In this document: positions 23,333-34,749 of the stretch, piece by piece
Position numbering within the stretch: position 1 is the first letter of the stretch
How the letters are laid out: each line of letters begins with the position of its first letter
DNA from: Pseudogymnoascus destructans
Lineage: Eukaryota; Ascomycota; Leotiomycetes; Thelebolales; Thelebolaceae
Direction: 5' to 3'
DNA length: 64,000 nucleotides
NCBI RefSeq assembly: GCF_001641265.1
Contig: NW_020167533.1
Coordinates: 62,001 to 126,000 of the forward strand
The notes under the pieces: generated by a model
Databases searched by the model: none
Seen by the model: only the letters and a program-made list of their open reading frames with translations
What the model was told of the DNA's origin: nothing
Program-made: the position numbers and the translations under genes

Positions 23333-24195
23333 CTAAATGATATCCGGGCCCTCTAACCTCTGCATCAAGTACTCCACCTCAACAATCTTGGTCAAGGGGA
23401 TGACGAACTTCTCGTAGATGCTGACGACAGCATCGATATCAATCTTAGCCAGGCCTGGCTGGCCTGGAGATCCCAGGCTAGGATCTGTACCGTATGTCTT
23501 TGCCTTCAACGCTAAGCGTGCCAGCACCTGGCGCTCCACGGCACTGTTCGTGATAGCCTTATCGATTCCCTCTCTGTCCTCTGCTTTGATCAACGCTGTG
23601 AATTTCTCCGTCTCCGTCCTGAACTTGGATTCTGCCACGAACTTCCCGAAGTGTATCCTGCGCGACAGCGATTGAAGGCAAGCTATGTCACATGTGGCCG
23701 ATGATCCGTAGTTTTCTTGTGCCTCGCCACGTTCGTCTCTTCCAAAGTCTATGCATGCAGCAGGGAGACAGTGGTTGATGTAGCTGTCCTTTATCTTGTC
23801 GTTGACGTTGACATCATTGGGGTGGAGGATCTTTGGATAGTGGAGTGGTGGAAGAATTGGCTCCTCGAGGGCATCGGGGAAGTATGGGTATTCATCTGGA
23901 GACTGGAATCGTCGGATGCGGGACTGCAGGCGTTCTTGCTCGCGGAGTGTCCAGTCGAGTAAGCTTAGATCGCAGTCAGGGATCTTGACGGCGCCAGGGA
24001 CGTAGATGGTGTGGTTTAGGGGAAACTGGACGCGCTCGATTAAATGAAATATGATCGTATCTTCTAGACGGCTGTGGCTATGGGTCAGCTTTGGTCGTAA
24101 ATGGGAAGGGAGTATGAGGCGTACATCAGTTGAAAGCGAATGTTAGCCAAGTCCAGGGCCTTTGAAACATCGGAGAGATCAATGGCGGCGTCCAT
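23333..24195 (-). CDS. ARO7: Chorismate mutase (AroQ, eukaryotic allosteric type)
   Basis: Two exons on the minus strand: 24195-24125 and 24071-23333, 53-bp intron (269 aa, near the yeast 256). Clear family blocks: DLSDVSKALDLANIRFQLIR, LEDTIIFHLIERVQFPLN, LDWTLREQERLQS, YGSSATCDIACLQSLSRRIH, GKFVAESKF and a final VEVEYLMQRLEGPD. It converts chorismate to prephenate, the first committed step to Phe and Tyr. By family it is inhibited by Tyr and activated by Trp; the N-terminal Arg/Glu and hinge residues that form the allosteric site are in the conserved blocks. Divergent from mdv1 across 382 bp. Confidence 0.96.
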
Positions 24196-24577
24196 TTTCT
24201 AAATGGCGGGACGTATGAATACAATCTATATACGTACCATGAAATGAGAAGAGAGGGTAACGCAGAAATGAAAAAGGCGCTGTCCAAATATCACGTACAG
24301 AGTAATATCGGCAAAATCACTAACTTAACTTATGATTTATGACTGCTGCCGAGTACTTGGGCGTCTTGGGCGTACTACTACTGCAATGTCGTCCGGCAAA
24401 TTCCGCAATTCGCATTATCGACGGCCCGACCAAAGCTCTCCCTCTGTCATAACAAGGCACGTGGATATATACCAATGTCAACAAATCCTTGCTACGTAAC
24501 TCCCAGCATTCAAGCCCGAGTTTGAATCGCTGCACTTGAAGCGCTGCGCGACCCAGGCAGGCCTGGGAGCAGAAACA
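24196..24577. promoter_or_regulatory. Shared upstream region of ARO7 and mdv1
   Basis: 382 bp between divergent start codons; must hold both promoters. No clear named element (for example a Gcn4/CpcA TGACTC site) was confirmed by eye. Confidence 0.4.
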
Positions 24578-26749
24578 ATGGCTCGCCCCAACAGCCGGGA
24601 TAGCGGTGGCCCTTCGGACTTCTTCAGAGCAGGGCCGGCCGATGATGAATCCGCTCTAATCTCGGTATGAACGTTGGAACAACTCTATATAAGTATGATT
24701 CTAACATATGCATAGACACGAGGGCTCGAAGCCTTTGGGCGCAAAGTCACAACGACAGCGAGCCACATGATGGCGCCCTTGACTGACTCCTCCTCCGGCA
24801 GCCACTATCAAACCGCCATGGCCGATTTGCACAAGCATTTGCGCCAGCCGAGCCTGCAGCGCAACGTCTTTTCCTTTGCGAGGACGAGTCCGACGGATCT
24901 GGTGCGCTCGAGGCTCTCTAAGACCGAAATCCAGAACAGGGCCTTGACGCATCTATCCGACGAGCTGCTTGCGAATATCCCCGAAGACGAAAATTCATAC
25001 TCCTTATTCCAGGGCTTTCAGGCGACGATTCCAGAAGCCACTGAGAAGAAGCACAAGCATAGGGTGTCCCGTGGCAGGAAGCTAATCGATGATAATGCTT
25101 CGGAGGCTTCGGACGGGCCCGTATCAATGCACAAGCTGAAGAAGGAGAGGCATTCGCTGAATCACCGATTCGAGATGCTAGGTGTTCGCAAGAACATGGC
25201 TAGCTGCGAGATCAGGGAGATAGACAACAAAATTGCGAATCTCACCAGCATGCGGAGGATAGTACTGGACAGACTAGCAGGTTTAGAGCAGGACGAAGCA
25301 TTGTTAGAGCATGACATTTTGGACGTTGAAAATCGCATCGAGGATGCCCAAGAACAGTTAGATATTGCCGGCGAGCAAGAGCAAATGACCCCGACAAAGA
25401 GCGAAGCAGATGATCAAGAGGGAGGCCCAGATAGACTGGAGTCAGATTCATCCTTCATGTCGCAATCCATATGCAAGAAGCTTCCCTCCGTAGACTCAAC
25501 ACCCTCAAAAGCAAAGCCAAAGCGCCACAAGACCATCCGGAGGAAATCCATGCCCATCCTCCATGAACACTTCGACCCCGGATCCAAAATCCGCGAACTC
25601 CAAGCCCAGGATGACAACATCACAGCCCTCGACTTCGACGTCCCCTTCGGCACCATGGTGACCGCCGCCCTCGACGACACTGTCCGCGTCTGGGACCTCA
25701 ACGCAGGCCGCTGCATGGGTTTTCTCGAAGGCCACACCGCCTCCGTGCGCGCCATCCAAGTCGAAGACAACATCGTCGCCACCGGCTCCATGGACGCCAC
25801 CGTCCGCCTCTGGGATCTCAGCCGCGCGCATTACGAGCCCCAACCCGACAACCGCATCAACAAAGACTCGGACTTTGACGTCGAAGACGACGAAGACGAA
25901 CCCGCCTTCGACATCCCCGCAGCTGCTCCCCCTGCTCCGCCAGCGGGTACGATGACCGATTGCCCCTTATTCACCCTCGAAGCCCACGTCGACGAAGTCA
26001 CCGCCCTCTATTTCAAGGGCGATACCCTGATCTCCGGCTCGGCAGACAAGACGCTGCGGCAATGGGACCTCGAAAAGGGACGCTGCGTGCAGACCCTGGA
26101 CGTAATGTGGGCCGCCGCGCAGGCGTCCGCGACGATGGGGTCGAGCGAGGGGACATGGCGGCAGCCCGGACGGACGTCGGACGAGAAAGCGGATTTCGTT
26201 GGGGCGCTGCAGGTTTTTGATGCGGCGCTCGCGTGTGGCACGGCGGATGGGATGGTGAGGCTTTGGGATTTGAGGAGTGGGCAGGTGCATAGGAGTTTGG
26301 TGGGGCATACGGGGCCCGTGACGAGTTTGCAGTTTGATGATGTGCATTTGGTTACGGGGAGTTTGGATAGGAGTATTCGCGTAAGTCACCCCTGCAGCTT
26401 TCATCTATTTCGCGGCCTTGCGAGGTGGCGGTTTTGTTTGGTGAGGAGTAGATGTTAACGTGTATTCCAGATCTGGGACCTCCGCACCGGCTCCATCTTC
26501 GACGCCTACGCCTACGACCACCCCATCACAAGCATGATGTTCGATAGCCGCCGCATCGTATCCGCAGCCGGCGAGGACGTAGTCAAAGTGTACGACAAAG
26601 TAGACGGCCGACACTGGGACTGTGGCGCGGGCCCTACCGGGGCAGGCGAGGCGGGCAAGGCGGCGAGTATTGTTGACAGAGTGAGGATTAAGGATGGGTA
26701 TCTGACGGAGGGACGGAGGGATGGTGTGGTGGGCATTTGGACTTGTTAA
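24578..26749 (+). CDS. mdv1: Mitochondrial division adaptor (Mdv1/Caf4, WD40)
   Basis: Three exons: 24578-24664, 24716-26380, 26471-26749 (676 aa). Order: N-terminal helical region that would bind Fis1 (TRGLEAFGRKVTTTASHMM onward), a long coiled coil at about 165-250 (MHKLKKERHSLNHRFEMLG, then heptads), a Ser/Lys linker, then a seven-blade WD40 propeller from about residue 325 (ITALDFDVPFGTMVTAALDD, TVRVWDLNAGRCMGFLEGHT and repeats). By family it bridges Fis1 on the outer mitochondrial membrane to the dynamin Dnm1 during fission. The last intron (90 bp) falls inside the propeller. Confidence 0.92.
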
Positions 26750-27651
26750 TGATACTTTTTTGGGGGATTTGTTTTGTGTGGGGAATGGGGGTAGGATGGG
26801 AGGCTTGTATCATAAATTAGAGTACAAACGAACGATGTGTGGGTGTAAATGTAGGATGCATAACAGGATTTAATGGCCCAAACAATAATGTCATAATGAA
26901 TCTCCAGTTTTAAAAATTTGCTTCATGTTTTTGTGTTTATCGATTGATGTATTTGAGTCTTTCTAATGATATCCGCCTCGGGGGTAAGCGCAAGACAACC
27001 CAACCCAACCCCCTACGGACAACAAAGCGTTGTATGTTCATATAGAGTGTCTCCATGTGCACAAATCCCTAAATATATCTATATACTAGCAGCCGTAGAC
27101 GTCATTTTTTAGTGCTTTTTTGCAGCTCAGCCATAAGACTTCGTCGGTAAGTAAAATGAACAAGGGCCAACCACTTTCCGTTCGTTTCCCTTTACAATTG
27201 ATTCCTCTCCTTCTCCCGCCCTTTTTTTTCAATCAGATTGTTCATCAGATGCGACTCGCTCACCCAAGCATCATCCAACCCCTGCCTGACCCTTATAAAA
27301 AAAGGTTGTAAGAATAAATACTTTCTTAGCCCCGCCCCCCCTAACCACCAACTCTCTCAAGAAACAAATCCCGTCCTGTGGCCCGCACATTTTGTATGAG
27401 AAAATGATATGGAGCTTTGTATGCCGCTAGCAAAAATAAATCGGAGAAAAAAGAAGAACAACAAAAACAACTTTGAAGATTTGCAGATGCAGGAAAAGTA
27501 GATTGAGGCGAAAGTCTGCCCAGTGGTATCACACTCAGTAATAAAGGCCGTGTGGCGGATTACTGGTTCCACTACAGCCATTAGAAGTGTGCGGTACCCC
27601 TCTATGGAAGCGAAGCCGTTGATAAATATAACTCGTTGTTGTTGACATCGA
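26750..27651. other. Convergent intergenic region, no gene seen
   Basis: Between the stops of mdv1 and pat1. AT-rich with poly-T and poly-A stretches consistent with two 3' ends; open frames here are chance. No RNA gene recognised. Confidence 0.4.
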
Positions 27652-30288
27652 TTAGACGAGCAGGTCAACATCTAGCCCGATTGAGCGCATGAAAAGGTTG
27701 ACGTTGGCCAGGCGTTGGCTGGACATGGCGGGTGGGAGCGTCTTGGCGAGATTGACGGTCTCCATAACGCGGTCCTTGACGGCCATGACGAGGCGCTGCT
27801 GCTGCTCTGGGCTAGCTCCAACACCCATCGCTGCAAGGAACTGCCATACGTACACATCCTCGCCGGTGTTCACGGTTCCTGGGAAGATGTATGGAAGGGT
27901 GGGTTCAATAACGTCGAAGAAAGAGTTGTAGGTAGAGAGCCTATACCAGTTAGCAGGGGTTCCTATAAATAAAGTCGATTTGGCACATACCAGTGGTTCC
28001 ACTCTTGGTCGTCGACAGTGGTGGCCTGCTTGATAAGCTCAGCGCGACTGAGAAGCATAGTCAACGTGCTGACACCAATGCGAGTACGAGCATCAATCTC
28101 GATGTTAGTCTTAGCCATAATCAAGGCAAGCAGAGCATCAACAATATCCAAGCCGGCCTCATTCAAGAATCCAAACAGACTCGGCATAACCGCTAGAGAG
28201 AAAAGCTCGATATTCTCCCGAATCTGCGAAGTGAGTTGCGTCTCGCCCGGTGCAAGCAAAGCCTGGCGAACAACATCCAGCTGATCCAAATGTACAACAA
28301 TCATGGTTAAAATCGTAGTTCGCTGCTGCTGCGTGATGTGTCTGAAAACTCGTGGGATCGCCTTCTTGCCTTTGCTGAAAGATAAAAATGCGATAAAAGG
28401 ATGGGTAGCGGTAGCACCAATTAGCTCGTGAACCTTGAGGTCCTGCCAGAGTTTGTTGTTGAGCTTCTGCGTCTTCTCCTGCCAGTCCATGTGGAGGCCA
28501 ACGAGTGCGGGGTCGACATCCTCAGTCAATGGTGGAGGAAGGTGGCGATCGTGATCCTCCATTTGCATCAAGGTGTTGTACACGTTTTCAATATCGCGCA
28601 AGATAGTCTTTCGGTCACTGCTGCTAACCACCTTTTGGCGATTTTCGTTCTCGTTACGCTTGATGTTGAGCAACGGCTTTGGTGTCTTGGAGTTGCTGAA
28701 CGAAATCTTGCCCAAGCTTCCCTCGATAACGAGCTGCTTGTTCTTGGGCTTGTTCTTCGCTGCCTCAACGGCACGCTGGACCTGTTGCTCCATGCGCTGC
28801 ACATGGTTGTCTCCGCTACGGGCCTGCCTCCTCATACCACCATGTCTGCCGCCGGTCTGGAAGAGATAAGTTTGAGCAAAGTTGGTCAGGGGCTGGTTCG
28901 GGTGCTGCCTAGGCCCTCCACGGATTTGGTTGTGAACTTGGTAATAGAAATCTTCAGATAGGGAGTTGTCGGTGCCTTGTTCGTTGGGGTTGCCAGTGGC
29001 AGTGACGAGCTGTTGCAATTGGATTCTAGTGATGAAATTCTTGTCCTGTGGAGTCATGAGACCATTGTCCTTGGACAAAAGGAAAATCTTGTGGTTGCGC
29101 TTTGCCCGTTTCGCGTCCTCCATCAAGTAAGTGGCACGCTCCTCCTCGTTAAGGTGAGATAATTGATGCGGGTGCGTAATGATACCAGAGTTGTTGTGGC
29201 GATGGCCGGGTCCGTTAGGTGGTCCTGGGCTCGGGCCTGTTCCTGGTCGTCCAGCTGATTGAGCTTGAGCTTGTCGCTGTTGTTCACCAGACAGACGGTT
29301 CGGGTTCCGGAGAATCTGAATCGGTGGAGCTTGCGGTTGTGAAGTGGCGGTGACTCCCTGGGGCGATGGCGCCTGGGTTCTATGCAGGATCTGGACAGGC
29401 TGGTGTGCATGAATTTGTTGGGGTTGTCTCTCCTGAGGTTCATAGTACTGGCCACTCAGAGGGCGTGGTGGCCCATGCATTTGCTGGCCGGCATGTTGGG
29501 GGAATTGCAGAACATGCTGAGGAAACTGCTGAGGCTCCGGGTACTGCTGATATTGTTTCTGGTGCTGGAACTGGCCTTGTGCGAACTGCGCATCAGGGTG
29601 CTGCGGTTGCTGTTGTGGCTGCGGGGCAGGTGCAGCGGTCGGTTTCTTGGCTTGCGCTCGCATTGCTGCTTCGACCTCTTCCACGCTCATCATTTTCCGA
29701 GTAGCCGATGTAGCTGGTGGTTGCGAAGGCAAAGCTTGTGTTGCAGGTACTGTCTTCGAGCTGGTCCCCCAAAGGTCAGCATCAGCCTGCAGATCGGGAA
29801 CATAGTCGAGGTCTTTATATTTCTCGTAGCCGCTTCTTGCTGGTTGAGTGTACGTGTGGGATGTCTGCGCAGTTGTCACCGCAGCTGTATGTCTGGACGC
29901 AGGCTGCTGGCGAGTGAAGCGCATCTGCTCCTCGCTGATCGCGCCTGACACCTTTGCTGTCTGGCCGAAAAAGTCGAAGTCTTTTCCAACCGCTTTCTTG
30001 GCCGTGGTATCTTCCCCACCGAAGGTATCGTCGTTGAAGACATCGTCCGTCTCATCTAGCTGGTCTCCAAGGCCATCGTAGGTATCTTCGAAGTCAAGTC
30101 TGGGCAAGTTCAAGGTCAGCTCATGAAGCAGAGTACTCGTGGTAGCAGTTCACATACGCGTCGTCGTCGTCGTCGGCACCCGCGTACGACAGACCTGCGA
30201 ATGGATCGGGTGTTTGTCCAAAACCTGGAGTTTTCGTGTCCTGATCGCGGTCCCTTGGAAGGGCCGAGTCAAAGCCAAAGAATGACAT
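27652..30288 (-). CDS. pat1: mRNA decapping activator Pat1
   Basis: Three exons on the minus strand: 30288-30158, 30099-27991, 27940-27652 (842 aa). The N-terminus MSFFGFDSALP and PGFGQTPDPFAGLSYAG is the Pat1 hallmark that binds the Dhh1 helicase. A long Gln/Pro/His-rich disordered segment follows (about 110-330). The conserved middle and C-terminal region (FITRIQLQQLVTATGN, YYQVHNQIRGG, KISFSNSKTPKPLL) ends in the helical Pat-C domain (about 520-842). Pat1 binds Lsm1-7 and Dcp2 in P-bodies and promotes decapping after deadenylation. The first intron's acceptor is set so that DDDA joins LDFEDTYDGL. Confidence 0.93.
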
Positions 30289-31144
30289 GCTTATTCGATC
30301 CTATCGTTGCCAGCTACCATCCGTTGGTGGGCCTGTATCTGCTACTTCTGGTATGATTTCTGGTGGGGGGAGGTTGAGGGTCTGAGAATTCTTGTGATTA
30401 GCTCCAGATCGAAAAGGCGCGTTGGCTACAGCTGGTCCTAAACGTGACTTGACGTTGACGGGAAGAAAACAACATACTGTGTAGATCAGTCTCAATGCGG
30501 CCAGATACCAGGTATCCTGCTGCGTGCTTGTCTTGAAGCTGGTGTCTTGGAAGCTGCTGGTATAACTTACAGTGCTCTAACAAATAGAAGAGTAGTCGTC
30601 ACTTCACCTTGATCTTTTTGATCTTTTGGGGGGGGGGGGCGGGGGGGCTGAGGTGCCTAGTCACGTGCATATTGCAATATTGGCAACAGGATAAAGCTGT
30701 TCGCGGAATACCCTAGCATTGTGTCGCATGATGCCCAAAACTGAATTTAATGTGCAATTGAGCAGATATAATGTTTATATCTTAATGCATCTACCATATT
30801 TAAAGCCACCTGATTATAATGTCTCGGTGAGGTTTGCATGTGTTCTAATTGGAGCACGTTTCTGCGACGTCTGGGCCACGTACTCCGTACACTGCTTCGT
30901 ATTTGGTCAAAGTACGAGTACCCTGCTTCACTAGACCAGCCTAGCCCATGTTTGCGCTGCTACCTTGCTGTGGCTTGCACTCGTAAACCATTTGTCGCCA
31001 TTACACTTCGACTCTTCCCCTTTACCTGTTCAAACTCCGAGGAACTTTTCTGTCGCTCTCCTCTGCGGCAGTCTCAGGAACAGCGTTGGCGATTGGCGAT
31101 TGGCGATTGGCGATTCATCTCTCCTGGTCAAAAGCACTCCCTCG
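30289..31144. promoter_or_regulatory. Divergent upstream region of pat1 and the mannosyltransferase gene
   Basis: 856 bp between start codons. It holds a G-rich tract near 30627-30650 and, at 31087-31114, four near-perfect copies of a 7-mer (GGCGATT), which create repeated ATTGG pentamers (inverted CCAAT) about 30 bp before the mannosyltransferase ATG. No gene recognised. Confidence 0.5.
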
Positions 31145-32571
31145 ATGACGGACGTGCCCGTCCAGGAGAAATCGGAATTACCACCACCATACAGTGCCCC
31201 CCCTCGGCCTCCTAATTCTAATAGCATCTTCAAGATGGCTGCCGGCCATGCGAGATACTTCAGATACATTCTGTTCGCCTTCTTTGTGTGTTACCCAGAA
31301 CTGGTGTGCGCTGCATTTATGCTGTAACTAACAGATTGTCTAGGGCCTAGCAGTTATCTACTTCATCTCGTCATCGTCAAACGCAACACAGCGCCTTCCA
31401 ACCGCACAAGAAATTCTACGACAAGGAAAGGACTGGGCAAACTCCCACTCCGGTAATGGCAATAAGCCTTCAGAGGCAGTCAATTCGGAACCTACGACTC
31501 CAAATACCCCAAATGGTTTTCCTCCCGCATCAAGCACCGAGCCGCGAATGAACGCCACGTTCGTTACACTCGCGCGCAACAGTGACCTCTGGGAGATTGC
31601 ACGCTCAATCCGCCAGGTCGAGGATCGTTTCAACAGAAAGTTCCACTACGACTGGGTTTTCCTGAACGATGCTCCCTTCAATGACGAGTTCAAGAAGCTT
31701 ACCACCGCCCTGGTTTCGGGCGCCGCACACTATGGAGAGATTGCAAAGGAACACTGGTCGTTCCCTCCACACATTGATCAGGATAAGGCCCGCAAGGTCC
31801 GCGAAGACATGGCTGAGCGCAAGATTATCTACGGCGACTCGATCAGTTACAGGCACATGTGCCGCTTCGAGTCGGGCTTCTTCTTCCAGCAGCCGCTCAT
31901 GCTGAACTACGAGTGGTACTGGCGCGTGGAGCCAAGCATTGAGCTCTTCTGTGACATCAACTACGATGCCTTCAAGTTCATGGCTGACAATAACAAGAAA
32001 TACTCCTTTGTTCTCAGCTTGTACGAGTACGTCGAGACGATCCCGACGCTTTGGACTAGCGTCAAGAAGTTCATGAAGAACCACCCCGAGCATATCGTGG
32101 AGGGTAACTCCATGGGCTATCTCAGTGAGGATGGAGGAGAGACTTATAACAACTGCCACATGTGGTCCAACTTTGAGATCGGCAACCTTAACTGGTTGAG
32201 ATCCAAGGCTTACACGGATTACTTCAACACCTTGGATCAAGATGGAGGTTTCTTCTACGAGAGATGGGGTGATGCGCCTGTTCACTCCATTGCAGCTGCT
32301 CTCATGCTCAAAAAGGAGGAAATCCATTTCTTCAACGACATCGCATACTACCACGTGCCATTCACTCACTGCCCCACTGGGGAGCAGACGAGATTGGACC
32401 TTAAGTGCCACTGCAACCCTAAGGACAACTTTGACTGGAAGGGATATTCTTGTAAGTCTTAACACCTTCCTCGCATTATCCACACGTACTAATCATTCCG
32501 CAGGCACATCTAAATTCTTCGAAGTTAACGGAATCGCAAAGCCAGAGGGCTACGAGAAAGAAATGAATTAA
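31145..32571 (+). CDS. Alpha-1,2-mannosyltransferase, KRE2/KTR family (GT15)
   Basis: Three exons: 31145-31285, 31344-32451, 32504-32571 (438 aa). A type II Golgi membrane protein: short Pro-rich cytosolic tail, one membrane helix at about residues 36-57 (RYFRYILFAFFGLAVIYFIS), a Ser/Thr/Asn-rich stem, then the catalytic domain. Family signatures: NATFVTLARNSDLWEIARSI, YDWVFLNDAPFND, YRHMCRFESGFFF, YWRVEPSIELFCDINYD, YNNCHMWSNFEIGNLNWLRS, and GGFFYERWGDAPVHSIAAAL. GT15 enzymes use GDP-mannose and Mn2+ to extend O- and N-glycans of cell wall proteins. Which member (KRE2/MNT1 or a KTR) cannot be settled by eye. Confidence 0.93.
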
Positions 32572-32827
32572 GTCACCGACGCCTTTATTTAAAGCGTCTG
32601 TATAGTGTAATTCATATGATCTCAAACTGGGGGGTGGAGCGGAGATGGGAGATGTAGGAACGAACCTGGCGTTTTTGGGTGGGAAATGGTTGAAGGGGCA
32701 GCAGTAACACTTGTATACATAAAGGAGACATCCGAGATGTCGAACGCATTGGATTTTGAATTTGGCACTAATTATCAGATCGGATTCAGGCAATAAATAT
32801 TATCCTTGATGTTTTAACTCGTACAAT

Positions 32828-33281
32828 TAGGGTTAGAAACTCGAGTATACTCATGAGTATTAGCACGTACTCATACTCATGAGTACAGTAAATCCTCGTA
32901 CTCATACTTATACTCATAAGTATAGTAAATCCTCGTACTCATTCATACTTAAATACTCATATAAGTATAGTAAATCCTCGTACTCATACTCATACTTAAA
33001 TACTCACGAGTTACTCAAGTAACTCATAAGTATTCCCTAATTAGGATTAGCTCTGCTTAGTCAGCACACAATCGAAATAGAAGTTTCTAGAAAATAATTT
33101 ACTAATCGTTTGGGGGAAGCGAGTTGCGTCCACTCGCTTATGAGAGGAAGCAAGTGCGTCCTCTCAACTTGCATATGTTTTTTCCAAAACCTCGAACATT
33201 CCCCCACAATAAAGCTCTTTAAATTAAAAGTCACGTGGTTTGCACGTGACCTAGTACTCATGAGTATTTGTGCTAACCCTG
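32828..33281. mobile_element. hAT-type MITE with 8-bp target duplication
   Basis: A 454-bp non-coding element. Its ends are inverted repeats: TAGGGTTAG at 32828-32836 and CTAACCCTG at 33273-33281. The similarity continues inward through a perfect palindrome TACTCATGAGTA (32848-32859 and 33255-33266) and a CACGT further in. The direct repeat CGTACAAT flanks both sides (32820-32827 and 33282-33289). Ends of the YAGGG type and an 8-bp duplication are hAT superfamily features. No transposase is encoded, so it is a non-autonomous element. Internally, 32848-33040 is a degenerate tandem array of about 40-55 bp units rich in ACTCAT/ATGAGT palindromes. Confidence 0.75.
32848..33040. repeat. Palindrome-rich tandem repeats inside the MITE
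   Basis: The phrase AGTAAATCCTCGTACTCAT recurs at least three times, each followed by runs of ACTCAT/ACTTA and an inverted ATAAGTA/ATGAGTA, so each unit can fold on itself. Confidence 0.7.
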
Positions 33282-33436
33282 CGTACAATTCTTCCATTTT
33301 GACCATGCAGAGTCCGTGTTAAATTTGATAGTGGTACATTTCCCTCTCTTTAACGCCTACAATGTATGGGATACAGTTTATTTGCACATCCAGCTTGCAC
33401 CACCTCTCCTCCCCCCTGTGTCCGACCGGCATCCCC

Positions 33437-34103
33437 TTATTCTACAGCAGCCTTCTTCGGTTTCTTCGTCCCGTACTTCGAACGGCTAGTAACTCTGTTT
33501 CCAACACCACCCTATCACAACGTTAGCTCTATCCGCTACTCCTCTCCTCGTCTCCCCCAGAACAGAAAAAAAACTCACCAAATCCAGCGCCCCCCTAACC
33601 AAATGATATCTCACACCCGGACAATCCTGCGACCGTCCCCCCCTCACCAACACCACCGAATGCTGCTGCACATTATGTCCCTCACCCGGGATATAGCAAT
33701 TCACCACTCTCCCCGTGCTTAAACGCACACGCGCCGTTTTACGGTCGGCGGAATTGGGCTTCTTGGGCTTCGTGATGCCGACTTTGAGACAGACGCCTTT
33801 GAGCTCGGGGGCGCAGACTGTGGACATGGCTGGGGAGGTTTGTTTACGAGCGCGTTGGGGTTTGCGGCATCCCTATAACAGTTAGTCGGTCAAGATCAGA
33901 GGTGAGGTGGTAATGGACAGCGCAGGAGGCAGTACCTTAGCGACTTGATTCAAAGTCGCCAGAACAGACGGGGTACTGCTGAACGCCCTTGCCGCCGGCG
34001 CAATCTTCGAAATCAACAGCACAGCAGCCCTAGGCGCAGCCATTGGCACCACCGGCCTCCATATAGCCGGCGTGAGGAAGCGTCGCAGTATCGTGGCGCG
34101 CAT
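33437..34103 (-). CDS. MRPS12: Mitochondrial small ribosomal subunit protein uS12m
   Basis: Three exons on the minus strand: 34103-33936, 33872-33579, 33511-33437 (178 aa). An Arg/Ala-rich mitochondrial targeting sequence of about 45 residues precedes the uS12 domain, which starts TLNQVAKGCRKPQRARKQTS. The decoding-site motifs KPNSADRKTARVRL and GEGHNVQQHSVVLVRGGRSQ are intact, as are DCPGVRYHLVRGALDLGG and the basic tail KYGTKKPKK. The protein sits at the decoding centre of the mitoribosome. A Lys common in bacterial S12 is preserved in KKPNSA. The last exon is 25 codons and fits only with the acceptor at 33512. Confidence 0.94.
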
Positions 34104-34749
34104 TGTGTGGATGGGGAGTTGCGTCTGAAACGGCCTCTCTTGAGGCTCTGGGACTTTTTGGTCGTATCTACGAACGTCTCTTAAGATTTAGCGCGGAATT
34201 GGTAATTCGATGTCACGTGATGCGGATAAACATTTCGGCGCTCACACCATGGATGGATCGGAGGAGGAGGAGGCTGCTGAGGTGCGGGTAGGTTGCAAAC
34301 GGCCTGCCTCGGAGGCTAGGGTACTCGAGGAACCGCCGTAGTATTTTTTGGAGTATTGGCTCTTCTGGCGCTTTGGGGGTTTTCTTTACTTACTCGAGTA
34401 CGCTGAGGGGGAAGCCGCGCGCGTCTTATCAGGTATACAGAATACGTAGAAAGTTCAGCGCTCCAGTGCCACGTTTTGCCATCGGCCGCCCATCGCCAAG
34501 ACCGAGGCAAAGTCCCGTAGTAGTCAAGCGCGGGACAGAGGATGGTTCCTGGCCCAATAAACAGCCTCTGTCCCTCTTACACGTGAAGCTGCACAGCCCG
34601 TTCCCTTCCCAAGACCTGATAATTCTCCAAGCAGGGATAAGTGCCCTGTAGCTCTCTCCAACTTTTCTTCTTCTTCTTCTCCAATTTCTGTTATTGGCTC
34701 TCTCCCCTCCAATATACCAGGGTGACTTTTTTGCCCTTATCTTTTCAGA
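34104..34749. promoter_or_regulatory. Divergent upstream region, MRPS12 and acyl-CoA dehydrogenase
   Basis: 646 bp between divergent starts of two mitochondrial genes. A pyrimidine-rich run with four TTC triplets precedes the acyl-CoA dehydrogenase start (34666-34690). No other feature recognised. Confidence 0.4.

Noticed and set aside
32828..32840. AGGGTTAG taken as telomeric repeat (TTAGGG-like)
   Set aside because: Only one unit at each end, inverted and flanked by a target duplication; it is a transposon end.
32848..33040. CRISPR-like array from repeated 19-mers
   Set aside because: Eukaryotic context, units are palindromic and adjoining without unique spacers, and they lie inside a MITE.
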